Assembly: GCA_003388555.1 (NCBI GenBank)
Contig: QQVD01000004.1
Span: forward strand, 1-64,000
Source: Acidobacteriota bacterium
GTDB taxonomy: Bacteria; Acidobacteriota; Thermoanaerobaculia; Multivoradales; Multivoraceae
Direction: 5' to 3'
DNA: 64,000 nucleotides
Shown: positions 17,730 to 29,998 of the stretch, in pieces
How positions within the stretch are numbered: position 1 is the stretch's first letter
Layout of the letters: every line of letters begins with the position of its first letter
Position numbers and translations under genes: made by a program
Notes under the pieces: model-generated
What the model saw: the letters and a program-made list of their open reading frames with translations, nothing else
What the model was told of the DNA's origin: nothing
Databases searched by the model: none

Positions 17730-18505
17730 CAGGCACCCCACCCCGGCGCCAGGGCCGGTTGGTGGACGTCGGGGCGCAGCCGGCCGCCCTCCGGCCTGCT
17801 GCCCGCACGGCCGGCGGGCGCAGCCAGGTCGCCGTCCGGGGAGTGGCGCGGCACCACCGAGCGGAAGGTCAGTCGGTGGATCGGTGTCGGCCCGAGCTCG
17901 TCGAGAGCGCGGCGGTGGTCCGGCGCGCCGTAACCCTTGTTGTCGGCGAAGCCGTATGCGGGGTACTGACGGTGGTAGCGCTCCATCAGTCGATCGCGCT
18001 CCGTCTTGGCGATCAGCGAGGCACAGGCCACGGCGTAGCACCAGGCGTCGCCGCGCACCACCGGGATGCAGGGGATCGAACGATCGTCGAGCTCGAGCGG
18101 CACCGCGTCGACGATCACGGCGTCGGGGCGCACAGGCAGCTCGGCGACGGCACGGCGCATCGCCAGTCGAGTCGCCTGCAGGATGTTGACCCGCTCGATC
18201 GTGTCGGCGGACACGGCGACCCAGGCACTCGCCACCGAGCTGTCGCGCACCGCGCGCGCCAGCATCTCACGGCGCTCGGCAGGCACCTTCTTGCTGTCGT
18301 CGACGCCGGGCACCGAAGCGGTGCACCGGGCGTCGACCAGCACCGCGGCCGCCACCACCGGACCGGCGAGGCATCCCCGACCCGCCTCGTCGACACCGGC
18401 GACCAGCCTTCCCCCTCCGCGGGAGATCAGCTCTTCCAGACCCCGGTGCAGGAAGAGGCGATAGGCCTCACAGAAGAGGCGCGTCAGATCGGTTGCCTTC
18501 TGCAC
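17729..18505 (-). CDS. rnhB: ribonuclease HII
   Basis: Removes RNA from RNA-DNA hybrids and single ribonucleotides from DNA. The 258-residue product has the catalytic motif VAGVDEAGRGCLAGP, DAVPLEL, the GDAWCYAVACASLIAK helix and YPAYGFADNKGYG. About 40 C-terminal residues are Pro/Arg-rich and beyond the usual fold. The GTG at 18505 was chosen: it lies after rplS, has AGAGG close upstream and leaves about 35 residues before the first motif. It sits at the end of the rpsP-to-rplS run, a common arrangement. Confidence 0.94.
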   Translation of the reverse strand: MQKATDLTRLFCEAYRLFLHRGLEELISRGGGRLVAGVDEAGRGCLAGPVVAAAVLVDARCTASVPGVDDSKKVPAERREMLARAVRDSSVASAWVAVSADTIERVNILQATRLAMRRAVAELPVRPDAVIVDAVPLELDDRSIPCIPVVRGDAWCYAVACASLIAKTERDRLMERYHRQYPAYGFADNKGYGAPDHRRALDELGPTPIHRLTFRSVVPRHSPDGDLAAPAGRAGSRPEGGRLRPDVHQPALAPGWGA

Positions 18506-18560
18506 TACGCCCTCTGCACTCTCCGGCTGCGCCGACGGTTTCGGATCGGAGAGCGATGCG

Positions 18561-18920
18561 TCAGACCTCTCGCTTCTCCTCGATGCGAGCCGCCTTGCCG
18601 CGCAGGTCGCGCAGGTAGTAGAGACGGCCACGACGTACCTTACCGCGACGCGACACCTCGATCTGGTCGATGGTCGGCGAGTGCAGCGGGAAGATCCGCT
18701 CGACGCCGACCGATCCCGACATCTTGCGCACCGTGAAGGTCTCGCGGGTGCCGCCGCCACGGCGGGCGATGACGACACCCTCGAAGATCTGAATGCGTTC
18801 CTTCTCGCCCTCGACGACGCGCACGTGCACGCGCACGGTGTCGCCGGCGCGGAAGTCGGGCTGGCCGTCCTTCATGAAGTGCGCCTCGTGACGCTGCAGG
18901 ACGTTGGTCTGCCTACTCAT
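18561..18920 (-). CDS. rplS: 50S ribosomal protein L19
   Basis: Large-subunit protein at the interface with the small subunit. The 119-residue product has [53 protein letters not shown] and [11 protein letters not shown], all standard. The ATG at 18920 has GGAG seven bases upstream; upstream readings in frame are not plausible for L19. It is separated from trmD by about 200 bases with no recognisable gene. Confidence 0.98.
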   Translation of the reverse strand: MSRQTNVLQRHEAHFMKDGQPDFRAGDTVRVHVRVVEGEKERIQIFEGVVIARRGGGTRETFTVRKMSGSVGVERIFPLHSPTIDQIEVSRRGKVRRGRLYYLRDLRGKAARIEEKREV

Positions 18921-19123
18921 TGGCTTTCTCCGGAAGATCTGGAATCTGGAATCGGGGAGCGACGTGCGACCGGGGAAGCGGCCGGGCAGCCCGTCCACCG
19001 GGTCGGGACGCCGACGCCGCGCGCCGCCGAGCCTCCACACGGCGCCCGAGCCGGGAGCCTCCGTGCGCGCGCAGAACGGTCGAACGTCTGCCGACGCGCC
19101 GAGGGAGTCGCTCCCTGGAACCG

Positions 19124-19867
19124 CTAATTATCTTCGCTTCGGCCCGACCTTTCAAGCCCCGAAGGCTCCACCTCGCTCGTCTCGGGACCCGCCGATCGGG
19201 GTTCCAGGAGGTCCGGCCGCTTGCGCCGTGTCGCCTCCTCGGCCTGCTCGCGGCGCCAGGCGGCGATCGCGGCGTGGTTGCCGGAGCGGAGGACCTCGGG
19301 CACTTCGAGCCCATCGACCTCCAGCGGGCGGGTGTAGTGCGGGTGGTCGAGCAGACCGCTGCGGAAGCTGTCGTTGATCACCGAGTCCGCGAGACCCACC
19401 ACGCCGGGTATCTGACGCGAGATGGCCTCGACGACCACCATGGCGGCCACCTCGCCGCCCGACAGCACGTAGTCGCCGATCGACAGCTCCTCGTCCACCT
19501 CGAGCTGCCGCACCCGCTCGTCGACCCCTTCGTAGCGCCCGCAGACCAGCACCAGGTGCTCGCGGGTGGCGAGCTCCTGCGCCACCGCGTCCGACAACGG
19601 GCGCCCCTGCGGCGAGAGCAACGCGACGCGGGACGCCGGCCGGCGCAGCGACCGGATCGCCCGCAGCAGGGGCGGCGCCATCAGCACCATGCCGCCACCG
19701 CCGCCGTACGGCTCGTCGTCGACCGAGCGACGAGCGTCCTCGGCGTGGTCGCGCAGGTCGTGCGCGGCGACCTCCAGCAGCCCGTCGCGGCGCGCCCGGC
19801 CGATCAGGCCGAGCTCGAGGAAGGGCCCGAACAGGTCGGGGAAGATGGTCACGATGTCGATACGCAC
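19124..19867 (-). CDS. trmD: tRNA (guanine-N1)-methyltransferase
   Basis: SPOUT-class enzyme that methylates G37 next to the anticodon and so prevents frameshifting. The 247-residue product begins [15 protein letters not shown] and shows [50 protein letters not shown] and the C-terminal HPHYTRP. The GTG at 19867 gives the canonical N-terminus and overlaps the end of rimM by 19 bases. About 30 Glu/Ser-rich residues extend past the fold. Confidence 0.97.
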   Translation of the reverse strand: MRIDIVTIFPDLFGPFLELGLIGRARRDGLLEVAAHDLRDHAEDARRSVDDEPYGGGGGMVLMAPPLLRAIRSLRRPASRVALLSPQGRPLSDAVAQELATREHLVLVCGRYEGVDERVRQLEVDEELSIGDYVLSGGEVAAMVVVEAISRQIPGVVGLADSVINDSFRSGLLDHPHYTRPLEVDGLEVPEVLRSGNHAAIAAWRREQAEEATRRKRPDLLEPRSAGPETSEVEPSGLERSGRSEDN

Positions 19868-20433
19868 AGCTTCACCAGTCCGGCAGGCAGATCGGTCTCG
19901 ACGCGCCGGGCCGCGACGTCGACCCGGAGCAGATGCGCCTTGACGAAGGGCACCAGGAGCCGCGCCTCGGGCCGGTCGCGCTCGCCGGCCGGGAGGTGGC
20001 GACGGGCCGCAGCGCCCTCGCCCAGCAGCACCTCGAGCAGCAGCCCGCCGCCGTCCTCGCGCACCGCGACGACCGTGCCGAGCTCACCCTCGTGACGATC
20101 GAGCACGCGGCAGCCCTCGAGCTCGAAGAAGTAGAACTCGCCCTCCGGCGCCTCCGGCACGGCCTGCCGCGGCACCTCGAGCCGGCGACCGCGCAGGGCG
20201 CTCGCCGCGTCGCGGTCGGTGACCCCGGCGAGCGTCAGCAGCAGTGTGCCGCGGTGGCGCCGCACCTGCTCGATCGCGAGCCTCTCCCCGGCGCACCACA
20301 GCTCACCGCCGCGGGCGAAGCGGGCCTCGGTGTCGGAGAAGCTCTCCACCGCCACCTCGCCCCGGACCCCGTGGGCGCCGAGCACGCGCCCGACTTCGAT
20401 CCACTCGGGGAGCCGGGCTTCGTCGCGGTTCAA
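19849..20433 (-). CDS. rimM: 16S rRNA processing protein RimM
   Basis: Assembly factor for the 30S head that binds S19. The 194-residue product has the N-terminal barrel motif VGRVLGAHGVRGEV and the PRC-barrel part with EGEFYFFELEGCRV and LVPFVKAHLLRVDV, ending in the usual LPAGL. The start is TTG at 20433, overlapping the khpA stop as TTGA. Located between khpA and trmD as in many bacteria. Confidence 0.95.
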   Translation of the reverse strand: MNRDEARLPEWIEVGRVLGAHGVRGEVAVESFSDTEARFARGGELWCAGERLAIEQVRRHRGTLLLTLAGVTDRDAASALRGRRLEVPRQAVPEAPEGEFYFFELEGCRVLDRHEGELGTVVAVREDGGGLLLEVLLGEGAAARRHLPAGERDRPEARLLVPFVKAHLLRVDVAARRVETDLPAGLVKLCVSTS

Positions 20434-20672
20434 TCTTCGACGACTTCGAGCTCGTAGTAGACGCCGCTCTCGGTGCCGCGCACCTCGAGCAGGTTGCGCA
20501 GCGAGCGGATGGTGCGGCCCTGGCGGCCGATCACCTTGCCGACCTCGTCCGGCGCCACGCGGACCTGCAGCAGGCGGGTGCCGCCGAGGTCTTCCTCGCT
20601 GACTTCCACCTCGTCCTCTTCGTCGACCAGAGCCCGCACCAGCAGGTCGACCTGATCACGGACCTCAGACAT
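20430..20672 (-). CDS. khpA: KH-domain RNA-binding protein KhpA
   Basis: Small RNA-binding protein of 80 residues with one KH domain. The GxxG loop is GKVIGRQGRTIRSLR. In other bacteria KhpA pairs with KhpB to bind many transcripts. The ATG at 20672 follows an AGGA six bases upstream. It sits between rpsP and rimM, the conserved position. The acidic N-terminal stretch DEEDEVEVSEED is slightly longer than in short homologues. Confidence 0.95.
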   Translation of the reverse strand: MSEVRDQVDLLVRALVDEEDEVEVSEEDLGGTRLLQVRVAPDEVGKVIGRQGRTIRSLRNLLEVRGTESGVYYELEVVED

Positions 20673-20680
20673 CGTCGGTC

Positions 20681-20983
20681 CTAAGCCTCGGCCGCGGCTT
20701 CGTCACCGCCGGCGTCCTGGGCCGCCGGGGCCGGAGCCGCCGGTCGCTCGACGTTGCTCTTGCCGCGCAGCCGCCGGACGGTCTCGGAGAGCTGGGCTCC
20801 GTTGCCGACCCAGTAGTCGATGCGCTCCTCGTCGAGCTGGATCGCCGCCGGCTTCTGCTTCGGATCGTAGTAGCCGATCTCCTCGAGAGCGGTGGAGCCG
20901 GGGACGCGGCGCTGGTCGGAGACGACGACGCGGTAGAACGGCGCGTTGCGCGCGCCCATGCGTCGCAGACGGATCTTCAACAT
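20681..20983 (-). CDS. rpsP: 30S ribosomal protein S16
   Basis: Small-subunit assembly protein. The 100-residue product begins MLKIRLRRMGARNAPFYR and contains VVVSDQRRVPGS, EEIGYYDPKQKP and DYWVGNGAQLSETVRRL. The ATG at 20983 has a strong AAGGAG seven bases upstream. The last 20 residues are Ala-rich and variable. First gene of the rpsP-khpA-rimM-trmD-rplS-rnhB run. Confidence 0.98.
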   Translation of the reverse strand: MLKIRLRRMGARNAPFYRVVVSDQRRVPGSTALEEIGYYDPKQKPAAIQLDEERIDYWVGNGAQLSETVRRLRGKSNVERPAAPAPAAQDAGGDEAAAEA

Positions 20984-21203
20984 CTGGGAACTCCTTGCGG
21001 GTCTTCGGTTCGATTCGGTCGGATCGTGGGCGTCCGCGCCGGCCGGTGCCTGCCGGCCCTGGAGGCTGCGGCGCGGGATCGATGCGGGTGAGATGGAACG
21101 GTGGACGGCAGACGCCGCAGGCGGGCCATCGCCGTGTGCGGCGCCGGGAGAGATCGCTCCTCGCCGGTCCGGCGACCTGTCGGCGGCCACTCGGTCGCTG
21201 TCT

Positions 21204-21234
21204 GCAGGTCGGCTCGGCCGGAGCCGCGACCTGC
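21204..21234 (-). other. bulged hairpin in the rpsP leader
   Basis: GCAGGTCGGCTC pairs with GAGCCGCGACCTGC across a short GC loop, leaving a two-base bulge. It has no following U run, so it is not a classical terminator. It could be a regulatory or processing structure for the ribosomal operon. Confidence 0.4.
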
Positions 21235-21310
21235 CGAGAGAATCATGCGGGTGGCAGAGCGCCGCCGCGGAGCCGTCGGCCAAGGCGCAGCTCCGCCGCG
21301 CGAGCACCGC

Positions 21311-21340
21311 AGACTACCAGCATCTCGCGCCACGCGGCAA
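21311..21340 (-). promoter_or_regulatory. candidate promoter of the rpsP operon
   Basis: On the minus strand, TTGCCG (21340-21335) and TAGTCT (21316-21311) are separated by 18 bases. It matches the TAGNCT-type -10 seen at the MglA and HTH genes. Confidence 0.45.
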
Positions 21341-21419
21341 CTCGGGGCCGGCGGCCGTCGCGGCCGTCGCGCTCGCTGCGCCGCCCGGGGCTCCTGCTCG
21401 TGGTGGACCGCGCCCCAGC

Positions 21420-22742
21420 TCAACCGAGAGCGCCGCGGAGGAAGCCGCCCTTCATCCGCTTCATCATCTTCTGCATCTGCTTGTACTGCTTGAGGAGCTG
21501 GTTCAGCTCCTGGACCGTGCGACCCGACCCGGCGGCGATGCGACGCTTGCGTGAGGCGTTGAGGAGACCCGGCTTCTCGCGCTCGCGCGGCGTCATCGAG
21601 TTGATCAGCGCTTCGATCGCCACCAACCGCGTCTCGTCGACCTGCGCCCCCGCCCCGGCGAGCCCCTTGAACGGCCCGGTCTTCGGCAACATCTCCATCA
21701 GCTGGCCCAGCGGGCCCATCTTGCGGATCTGACGCAGCTGGTCGCGAAGGTCCTCGAGGGTGAACTGCCGGCGCGCAATGCGCTGCGCCATGCGCTCGGC
21801 CTGGTCCTTGTCGATCGCCTGCTCGGCCTTCTCGATCAGCGACAGCATGTCGCCCATGCCGAGGATGCGCGACGTGGTGCGCTCGGGCTGGAACAGCTCG
21901 AGGTCCTCCACCTTCTCGCCGACGCCGACGAAACGGATCGGCACCTCGGCGACGGCACGGATCGACAGCGCCGCGCCGCCACGGGAATCGCCGTCGAGCT
22001 TGGTCAGGATCACCCCCGAGACCGGCAGCGCGCCGGCGAAGTGCGCGGCACTGCGCACCGCGTCCTGGCCGGTCATCGCGTCGCAGACGAAAAGCAGCTC
22101 CTGCGGAGAGACCACCTGCACCAGCGAGCGCAGCTCGTCCATCAGCGAGTCGTCGACGTGCAGTCGACCTGCGGTGTCGAACAGCACCACGTCGCGTCCG
22201 CCCTCGCGGGCCTCGCGCAGGGCACGCGGCGCGAAGGCGACCACGTCCTCACCCTCGCGAGGAGTGATCACCGGCACGTCGATCGCCGCGCCGACCTGAC
22301 GCAGCTGCTCGATCGCGGCGGCGCGCTGGAGGTCGCCGGCGACCAGCACCGGGTTCTTGTGCTGCTTGTCGCGCAGCCGCTTGGCGAGCTTGCCGATGGT
22401 GGTCGTCTTGCCCGAGCCCTGCAGGCCGCAGAGCATCACCACCGCCGGTCTGCCCTTGAGCTGCAGCTCCTGACCGGGTTCGCCGAGCAACTGGTTGAGC
22501 TCGTCGCGGACGATCTTGAGCACCTGCTGATCGGGAGTCAGGCTGCGCAGCACCTCCTCGCCGAGCGCCTTCTGCTGCACGCTGGCGACGAAGTCGCGCA
22601 CCACCTGCACGTTGACGTCGGCGTCGAGCAGCGCCAGGCGGATCTCCCGCATCGCCCGCCGCAGGTCGTCCTCGGAGACCTTGCCCTGACCGCGGAGGCG
22701 GCTGAACACCCCCTCGAGCTTGCCCTGCAATCCGTCGAACAT
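21420..22742 (-). CDS. ffh: signal recognition particle protein Ffh
   Basis: SRP GTPase that targets membrane proteins to FtsY and the translocon. The 440-residue product has the N domain, the G domain with Walker A GLQGSGKTTT, DTAGRLHVD, TKLDGDSRGGAAL and GVGEKVEDLELF, and a Met-rich M domain (MAQRIARRQFTLEDL, then MTPREREKPGLLN and QMQKMMKRMKGGF). The ATG at 22742 (MFDGLQGKLEGVF) has AGGTGG upstream. Stands as a single gene between long intergenic stretches. Confidence 0.97.
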   Translation of the reverse strand: MFDGLQGKLEGVFSRLRGQGKVSEDDLRRAMREIRLALLDADVNVQVVRDFVASVQQKALGEEVLRSLTPDQQVLKIVRDELNQLLGEPGQELQLKGRPAVVMLCGLQGSGKTTTIGKLAKRLRDKQHKNPVLVAGDLQRAAAIEQLRQVGAAIDVPVITPREGEDVVAFAPRALREAREGGRDVVLFDTAGRLHVDDSLMDELRSLVQVVSPQELLFVCDAMTGQDAVRSAAHFAGALPVSGVILTKLDGDSRGGAALSIRAVAEVPIRFVGVGEKVEDLELFQPERTTSRILGMGDMLSLIEKAEQAIDKDQAERMAQRIARRQFTLEDLRDQLRQIRKMGPLGQLMEMLPKTGPFKGLAGAGAQVDETRLVAIEALINSMTPREREKPGLLNASRKRRIAAGSGRTVQELNQLLKQYKQMQKMMKRMKGGFLRGALG

Positions 22743-22977
22743 CCCTACCCACCTCTCGTTTCGCCGTCGCTCGGCGGTCTGACGCGCCGTCGTCAGGCCG
22801 CATGCACGTTCGGCTCTCGGCCGGTCAAAGCGACGCTCGGACCGCCGGCCCGGCAACTCGCCCGCCTCAGTTCCGCTTCCAGGTCCAGGTCGCCCGGGTC
22901 CGGGCCGCCTGGGTCGACGCCTGGGTGCGGCGGCGAGATCGTCGATCCGCCGCAAGCCGCCTGGCAGCCGCCTGCTC

Positions 22978-25644
22978 CTAAGAGCTCTCCTCCGCGTCGC
23001 GGCCGCGCTCGAGGCGGCGACGCAGGCGCGAGCCGAAGAGCGCCGGCAGGACGGTGATCGCCACCAGCGCGGTCAGCAACGCGCCCATGATCGCAACGAA
23101 TCCCATCGAGCGCAAACCCGGGTAGCGCGACAGCGAGAGCGAGCCGAAGCCGACGCTGGTCGACAGCGCCGCGAGCACGATCGCCTTGCCGGTCTCCTGC
23201 AGAGCGGCCAGGAAACGGTCGGTTCCCTCGCCGTGGGTGTGGCGCCGCAGCTCCTCGTACTCGCTCGGCGCCTCACGGAAGCGATGCACCATGTGCACCC
23301 CGTAGTCGACGCCGATGCCGATGATCATGGTGGTCACGAAGACGTTGAAGAAGTTCATGTCGATGCCGAAGGCGGCCATCCCGCCGAGCATCCAGAGAAT
23401 CCCCACCACCAGCGGCGCCAGCGACAGCGCGGCGTCGACCGGGTTGCGGTAGTCGACCCAGAGCATCAGCGCGACGACGACGAAGCCGACCACCGCCGCG
23501 ACCACCGCGTCGCTCTTGACCTGCTCGCGCAGGCGCTCCGACACCGTGTTGACTCCCGAGAGGGTGACGTCGTCGCCGAGCCGGTCGGCGAGATCCACCA
23601 CCGCCGGCGGCGCTTCGCGCTTGGCGACGCGCGGCGGCGGGTGCAGGTAGACGACGCTGCGCCAGCCGCCGTCCACCTCGCGCACGTAGCGATCGAGCAG
23701 CCGCCGGGTCTCCTCCACCGCACCCAGGTCGTCGAGGGTGACCACCTCCTCGCGCGCCGCGGCCGCGGTCAGCAGATCGATGCCGCGGGCGAATCCCTCC
23801 GGCCGCAGCCCCGCCGCCCGCGCCGCCTCGTCGAAGCTCGCCCGCAGTCGCTCGGGGTCGAGCAGATCGCCGCGATGCTGGCTCATCCACGCCAGGCCCT
23901 GGCGCTGCTGCGACGGCGCCGGCAGGATGCCGTCGATGCTGTCGACCCGCAGCAGGACTCCCTGCTCGATCAGCTCGCCAGCCGCCGCGGCGACCTCGGC
24001 GGTGCGTTCGAGCACCGCCTCCTGGGTGTCCGCGGCCACCACCAGCATCATGTAGTCGAAACCCGAGCCGAACTTCTCGGACACCCGATCCTGCACCAGC
24101 ACCCCGGCGTTGCCCTCCGGGCGCATCGAGCGGATCGAGTCGACGAACTCGAGCCGTGGCGCCACCATGGCGCTGGCGATGCTGAGCACCAGCGCCACCA
24201 CCAGGACCGGGGCCGGATGGTGGTAGGACCAGCGGATCAGACGCGAGCTGCCGAAGCCGTGCAGGTAGAGGCGCGGCGCCCCCGCGGCGCGCCGCGCGAC
24301 CAGTCCCGAGAGCACCGGAAGACGGGTGACCCATCCCGGGATCCCGCCGTGCGGGTGATCCTCCCGCCAGGCGAGCATCGCCGGCAGCAGCACCAGCACC
24401 GCCGCCATGCAGAAGAAGATGCCGGTGCCGATCAGGAACCCCATCTCGCGCAGGCCGGTGAACTCGGTGACCAGGAAGGCGTAGAAGGTGGCCGCGGTGG
24501 TGACGCCGCCGGTGACCACCGCGCGCCCCGACGACCCGGTCATCGCCCGCAGCGCCTCGTCGAGTGGGCGTCCCTGGCTCCGCTCCTCGACGTAGCGGCC
24601 GTAGGAGACGATCACGAAGTCGATCCCGAGGCCGACGAGCAGCGCCGCGAAGCCGCTGGTGAAAGCGTTCAGACGACCCAGGGTCAGCGCCGCGAAACCG
24701 GCCGCGACGATCAGCCCCGAGGCCAGCGGCACGAAGGCGTAGAGCAGCAGCGAGAGCCGCCGGAAGGCGACCCAGAAGAGCACCAGCACCGCGATCATCG
24801 AGGTCACCGCGTTGATCAGCACGTCGCGGAAGAGGGTGCCGGCGTCGGAGAGCGCGATGACGTAGGTGCCACCGAGCGACACGCTCGGCGGCTCGAGCTC
24901 CTCGCCCTCGGCGATCTCGAGCCACTCACCGAGGGTGCGCTCCACCGCCCCGTCCACCGCCGCGACCAGCCGGCGATCGAACTCGATCTCCTGCGCCGGC
25001 GCTGTCGGCTTGGCGACCATCAGCAGCATCTCGCGATCGGTGCTGAGGAAGTAGCCGCGGCTCCAGTCGACTCTCAGGTCGCCGCGCGTCCCGACCAGCT
25101 GGTCGAGGAAGACCTCGCTGATGCCGAGGGGATCGAGCAGGTAGAGGTCCTGCAGGGCGATCGCCTGCGGCGTCTGCAGCTGACGCCGCAACTCGACCGC
25201 CCGCTCGCGGATCGCCGGATCCGAGAGCCGCTCGGCGAGCTGCTCGCGACCGTCACCGTCGAGGAAGAGGAAGGCGTTGGGGAAGAACTCCGCCACCAGA
25301 TCCTCGATCTCGCCGATGTTGAAGTCGACGTACTCGATCTCCTCCAGCTCCTCGAGCCTCGGAGCCAGTGCGTCGGCGAACGACAGATAGGGCTCGAGCA
25401 CCGCGCCCTGCGGGATCTCGACCACGACCAGCAGCACGTCGAGGCTGCCGAAGACCTCGAGCGTCTCGCGGAAGCGCTGCACCACCGGATCGTCCTGCGG
25501 CAGCATGTTGAGGATCTCGGTGTCGACCTCGAGCCGCGCGGTGAGCGCCAGCGAGGTGGCGAGCACCACGGCGCTGACCACGAAGATCCGCGGCCAGTGC
25601 GCCCTCGCGTAGAAGGCGATGCGGTGCAGCAGGGACTCCAGCAT
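22978..25644 (-). CDS. RND superfamily (MMPL/HpnN-like) exporter
   Basis: Large inner-membrane transporter of 888 residues with two similar halves. Each half has one N-terminal helix, a periplasmic loop of about 200 residues, and a block of five to six helices. The blocks carry GIDFVIVSYGRYVEE and GIGVDYGVHMVHRFRE, the paired motif typical of MMPL and hopanoid-transporter (HpnN) members. Cargo is unknown; hydrophobic lipids such as hopanoids are a reasonable guess. The ATG at 25644 has GGAG eight bases upstream and begins MLESLLHRIAFYARAHWP. It follows pgsA by 56 bases, so a lipid link is plausible. Confidence 0.88.
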   Translation of the reverse strand: MLESLLHRIAFYARAHWPRIFVVSAVVLATSLALTARLEVDTEILNMLPQDDPVVQRFRETLEVFGSLDVLLVVVEIPQGAVLEPYLSFADALAPRLEELEEIEYVDFNIGEIEDLVAEFFPNAFLFLDGDGREQLAERLSDPAIRERAVELRRQLQTPQAIALQDLYLLDPLGISEVFLDQLVGTRGDLRVDWSRGYFLSTDREMLLMVAKPTAPAQEIEFDRRLVAAVDGAVERTLGEWLEIAEGEELEPPSVSLGGTYVIALSDAGTLFRDVLINAVTSMIAVLVLFWVAFRRLSLLLYAFVPLASGLIVAAGFAALTLGRLNAFTSGFAALLVGLGIDFVIVSYGRYVEERSQGRPLDEALRAMTGSSGRAVVTGGVTTAATFYAFLVTEFTGLREMGFLIGTGIFFCMAAVLVLLPAMLAWREDHPHGGIPGWVTRLPVLSGLVARRAAGAPRLYLHGFGSSRLIRWSYHHPAPVLVVALVLSIASAMVAPRLEFVDSIRSMRPEGNAGVLVQDRVSEKFGSGFDYMMLVVAADTQEAVLERTAEVAAAAGELIEQGVLLRVDSIDGILPAPSQQRQGLAWMSQHRGDLLDPERLRASFDEAARAAGLRPEGFARGIDLLTAAAAREEVVTLDDLGAVEETRRLLDRYVREVDGGWRSVVYLHPPPRVAKREAPPAVVDLADRLGDDVTLSGVNTVSERLREQVKSDAVVAAVVGFVVVALMLWVDYRNPVDAALSLAPLVVGILWMLGGMAAFGIDMNFFNVFVTTMIIGIGVDYGVHMVHRFREAPSEYEELRRHTHGEGTDRFLAALQETGKAIVLAALSTSVGFGSLSLSRYPGLRSMGFVAIMGALLTALVAITVLPALFGSRLRRRLERGRDAEESS

Positions 25645-25700
25645 GCGGTGCGCTCCAGTGGGGCGGTCTTCGGCCCGATCGGCCCCGGGGGCCGGGTCGC

Positions 25701-26258
25701 CTACGGCTCGGGGTCGCCCGGCGGCTCGATGAGGACCCGCCGGCCGTGCCGCACGAAGTACTCGATGCCGGAGTAGATCGTCAGGGCGACCGCGATCCAC
25801 AGTGCGATCGGGGCGATCGGCTGCAGCGCGCCGAGACGGTCCGAGATGATCAGCAGGGAGATGGCGACGATCTGAGAGGTGGTCTTCAGCTTGCCCGACA
25901 GGCCCGCCGCCAGCACCTGGTTCTGGGACGCCGCCAGGCTGCGCAGGGTGGACACGGCGAACTCGCGGGCCACGATCACCACCACCGTCCAGGCCGGCGC
26001 CAGGCCGAGGCCGACCAGGGAGATGAACGCCGCCGAAGTGAGGATCTTGTCGGCGGCGGGATCGAGCAGCTTGCCGATCCGGGTGATCTGACGTCGTCGT
26101 CTGGCGATGAAGCCGTCGAGGAAGTCAGTGAGCGCCGCGGTCAGGAAGAGGACCAGGCCGATCACCTCGCGACCCTCGATCTCGGTGAGGAGGACCACCA
26201 CCAGGATCGGCACCAGCAGGATGCGGGACAGGGTCAGCAGGTTGGGCAGATTGAACAT
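25701..26258 (-). CDS. pgsA: CDP-alcohol phosphatidyltransferase, probable phosphatidylglycerophosphate synthase
   Basis: Transfers a phosphatidyl group from CDP-diacylglycerol, most likely to glycerol-3-phosphate, in the inner membrane. The 185-residue product begins MFNLPNLLTLSRILLVP, typical of PgsA, and has the full signature DFLDGFIARRRRQITRIGKLLDPAADK split around the metal-binding Asp residues. Four to five hydrophobic segments are visible. Lies upstream of the MMPL exporter on the same strand. Confidence 0.93.
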   Translation of the reverse strand: MFNLPNLLTLSRILLVPILVVVLLTEIEGREVIGLVLFLTAALTDFLDGFIARRRRQITRIGKLLDPAADKILTSAAFISLVGLGLAPAWTVVVIVAREFAVSTLRSLAASQNQVLAAGLSGKLKTTSQIVAISLLIISDRLGALQPIAPIALWIAVALTIYSGIEYFVRHGRRVLIEPPGDPEP

Positions 26259-26480
26259 CGGTGGTCGGAGGGATCGGAGTGGGGACGTGCGGGGGCGTGG
26301 CCGGGTGGGGTCAGGCGCTCGCCCCGGACCGGCGCCGACGGCGAGCGCGCCGGCACGGGACCTCCGCTCGGTGGGCGCGAGCGACGCCGGACGGGTGCGG
26401 GCTGCGGCGATGCTATCTCTGCCGGGGCCGCGAGTCGGACCGACCGGCGGCCGACGGTCCCGCAGCTGGCGCCCGGCGGC

Positions 26481-27214
26481 TCAGGGGGTGGTCAGCACCA
26501 GGCGCCCCTGGGCGTCCCGCTCGACCCGGATCGGAGCCGACTGCGGCCGCGCCCGCTCGCGGCTGCGCGGCGTGATCGCGGGCACCTCGCCACGGTAGAC
26601 CCCGAGCACCTTCTTCACGTAATCGACCGTCTCGCGGTAGGGAGGAATGCCGCCGTAGCGCTCGACCGCGGAGGGGCCGGCGTTGTAGGCCGCCAGGGCG
26701 TGTTCGAGATGACCTCCGAAGCGGTCGAGCATGCGGCGCAGATAGCGGGTCCCGCCCGAGACGTTCTCGGCCGGGTCCCAGGGATCGTCGACCCCGAGCT
26801 CACGTGCCGTCTCCGGCATCAACTGCATCACCCCGATGGCGCCCTTGCTCGACAGGGCGGCGATGTCGACGGCGGACTCGACCTGAGCCACCGCCTCGAC
26901 CAGACGGCGGTCGAGGCCCTGGACCCGGGCCTCACGTGCGAACAGCTCGGCGAGGTCGCCCGGCGGATCGCGCCGCACGACGACGATGCCGGAGCCGGGT
27001 GAGGCGCTGGCGCGCGGCGAGCCACCACCGGTGATCACGAGCATGCCGTCGGCCGAGCGCGAGATCTTGATGCCGCTCTCGGTGGCGAGCGCCGTCGCGG
27101 CGCCACACAGCCACAACACCACGCACAACACCACGAAGGTGAGGTGGCCGGCGCGGCGCAATGCCCACCGACCGGCACGCAGGGCGCCGGGGACCGGACG
27201 GTCGGCGCAGCGAC

Positions 27215-27218
<4 letters not shown>
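26481..27218 (-). CDS. lytic transglycosylase, SLT family 1
   Basis: Cleaves the glycan strand of peptidoglycan to anhydromuropeptides in the periplasm. The 245-residue product has an N-terminal hydrophobic segment (about residues 28-45) serving as signal or anchor, then the catalytic domain with the Glu in VAQVESAVDIAAL, SKGAIGVMQLMPETARELG and LAAYNAGPSAV. The TTG at 27218 overlaps the alaS stop as TTGA and has GGAGG seven bases upstream, a good case for a TTG start. A short basic tail follows the domain. Confidence 0.9.
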
Positions 27219-29887
<2,669 letters not shown>

Positions 29888-29998
29888 GGCGCTGGTTCGG
29901 CACCCGCCGACTCCGGCTCGCGGCGGTCCGGCCCGGGGACGAGTGCGGGGAACGAGGGTCGGGCGGACCGTCCCGACCGCGCACGGACAGGCTTCGTG

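Larger units (their letters stand above)
20984..21419 (-). other. long leader region between ffh and rpsP
   Basis: No gene is supported in these 436 bases. The minus strand carries a sigma-70-like promoter at 21311-21340 and a bulged hairpin at 21204-21234, so the rpsP transcript would have a leader of about 320 bases. The conserved signal recognition particle RNA loop was looked for next to ffh and not found. Confidence 0.5.

Noticed and set aside
20984-22977. SRP RNA gene near ffh
   Set aside because: The conserved GGTCAGGTCCGGAAGG-type loop was not found on either strand.
23233-25776. 847-codon plus-strand reading opposite the MMPL exporter
   Set aside because: Antisense shadow; no motif, and the minus frame has a full RND protein.
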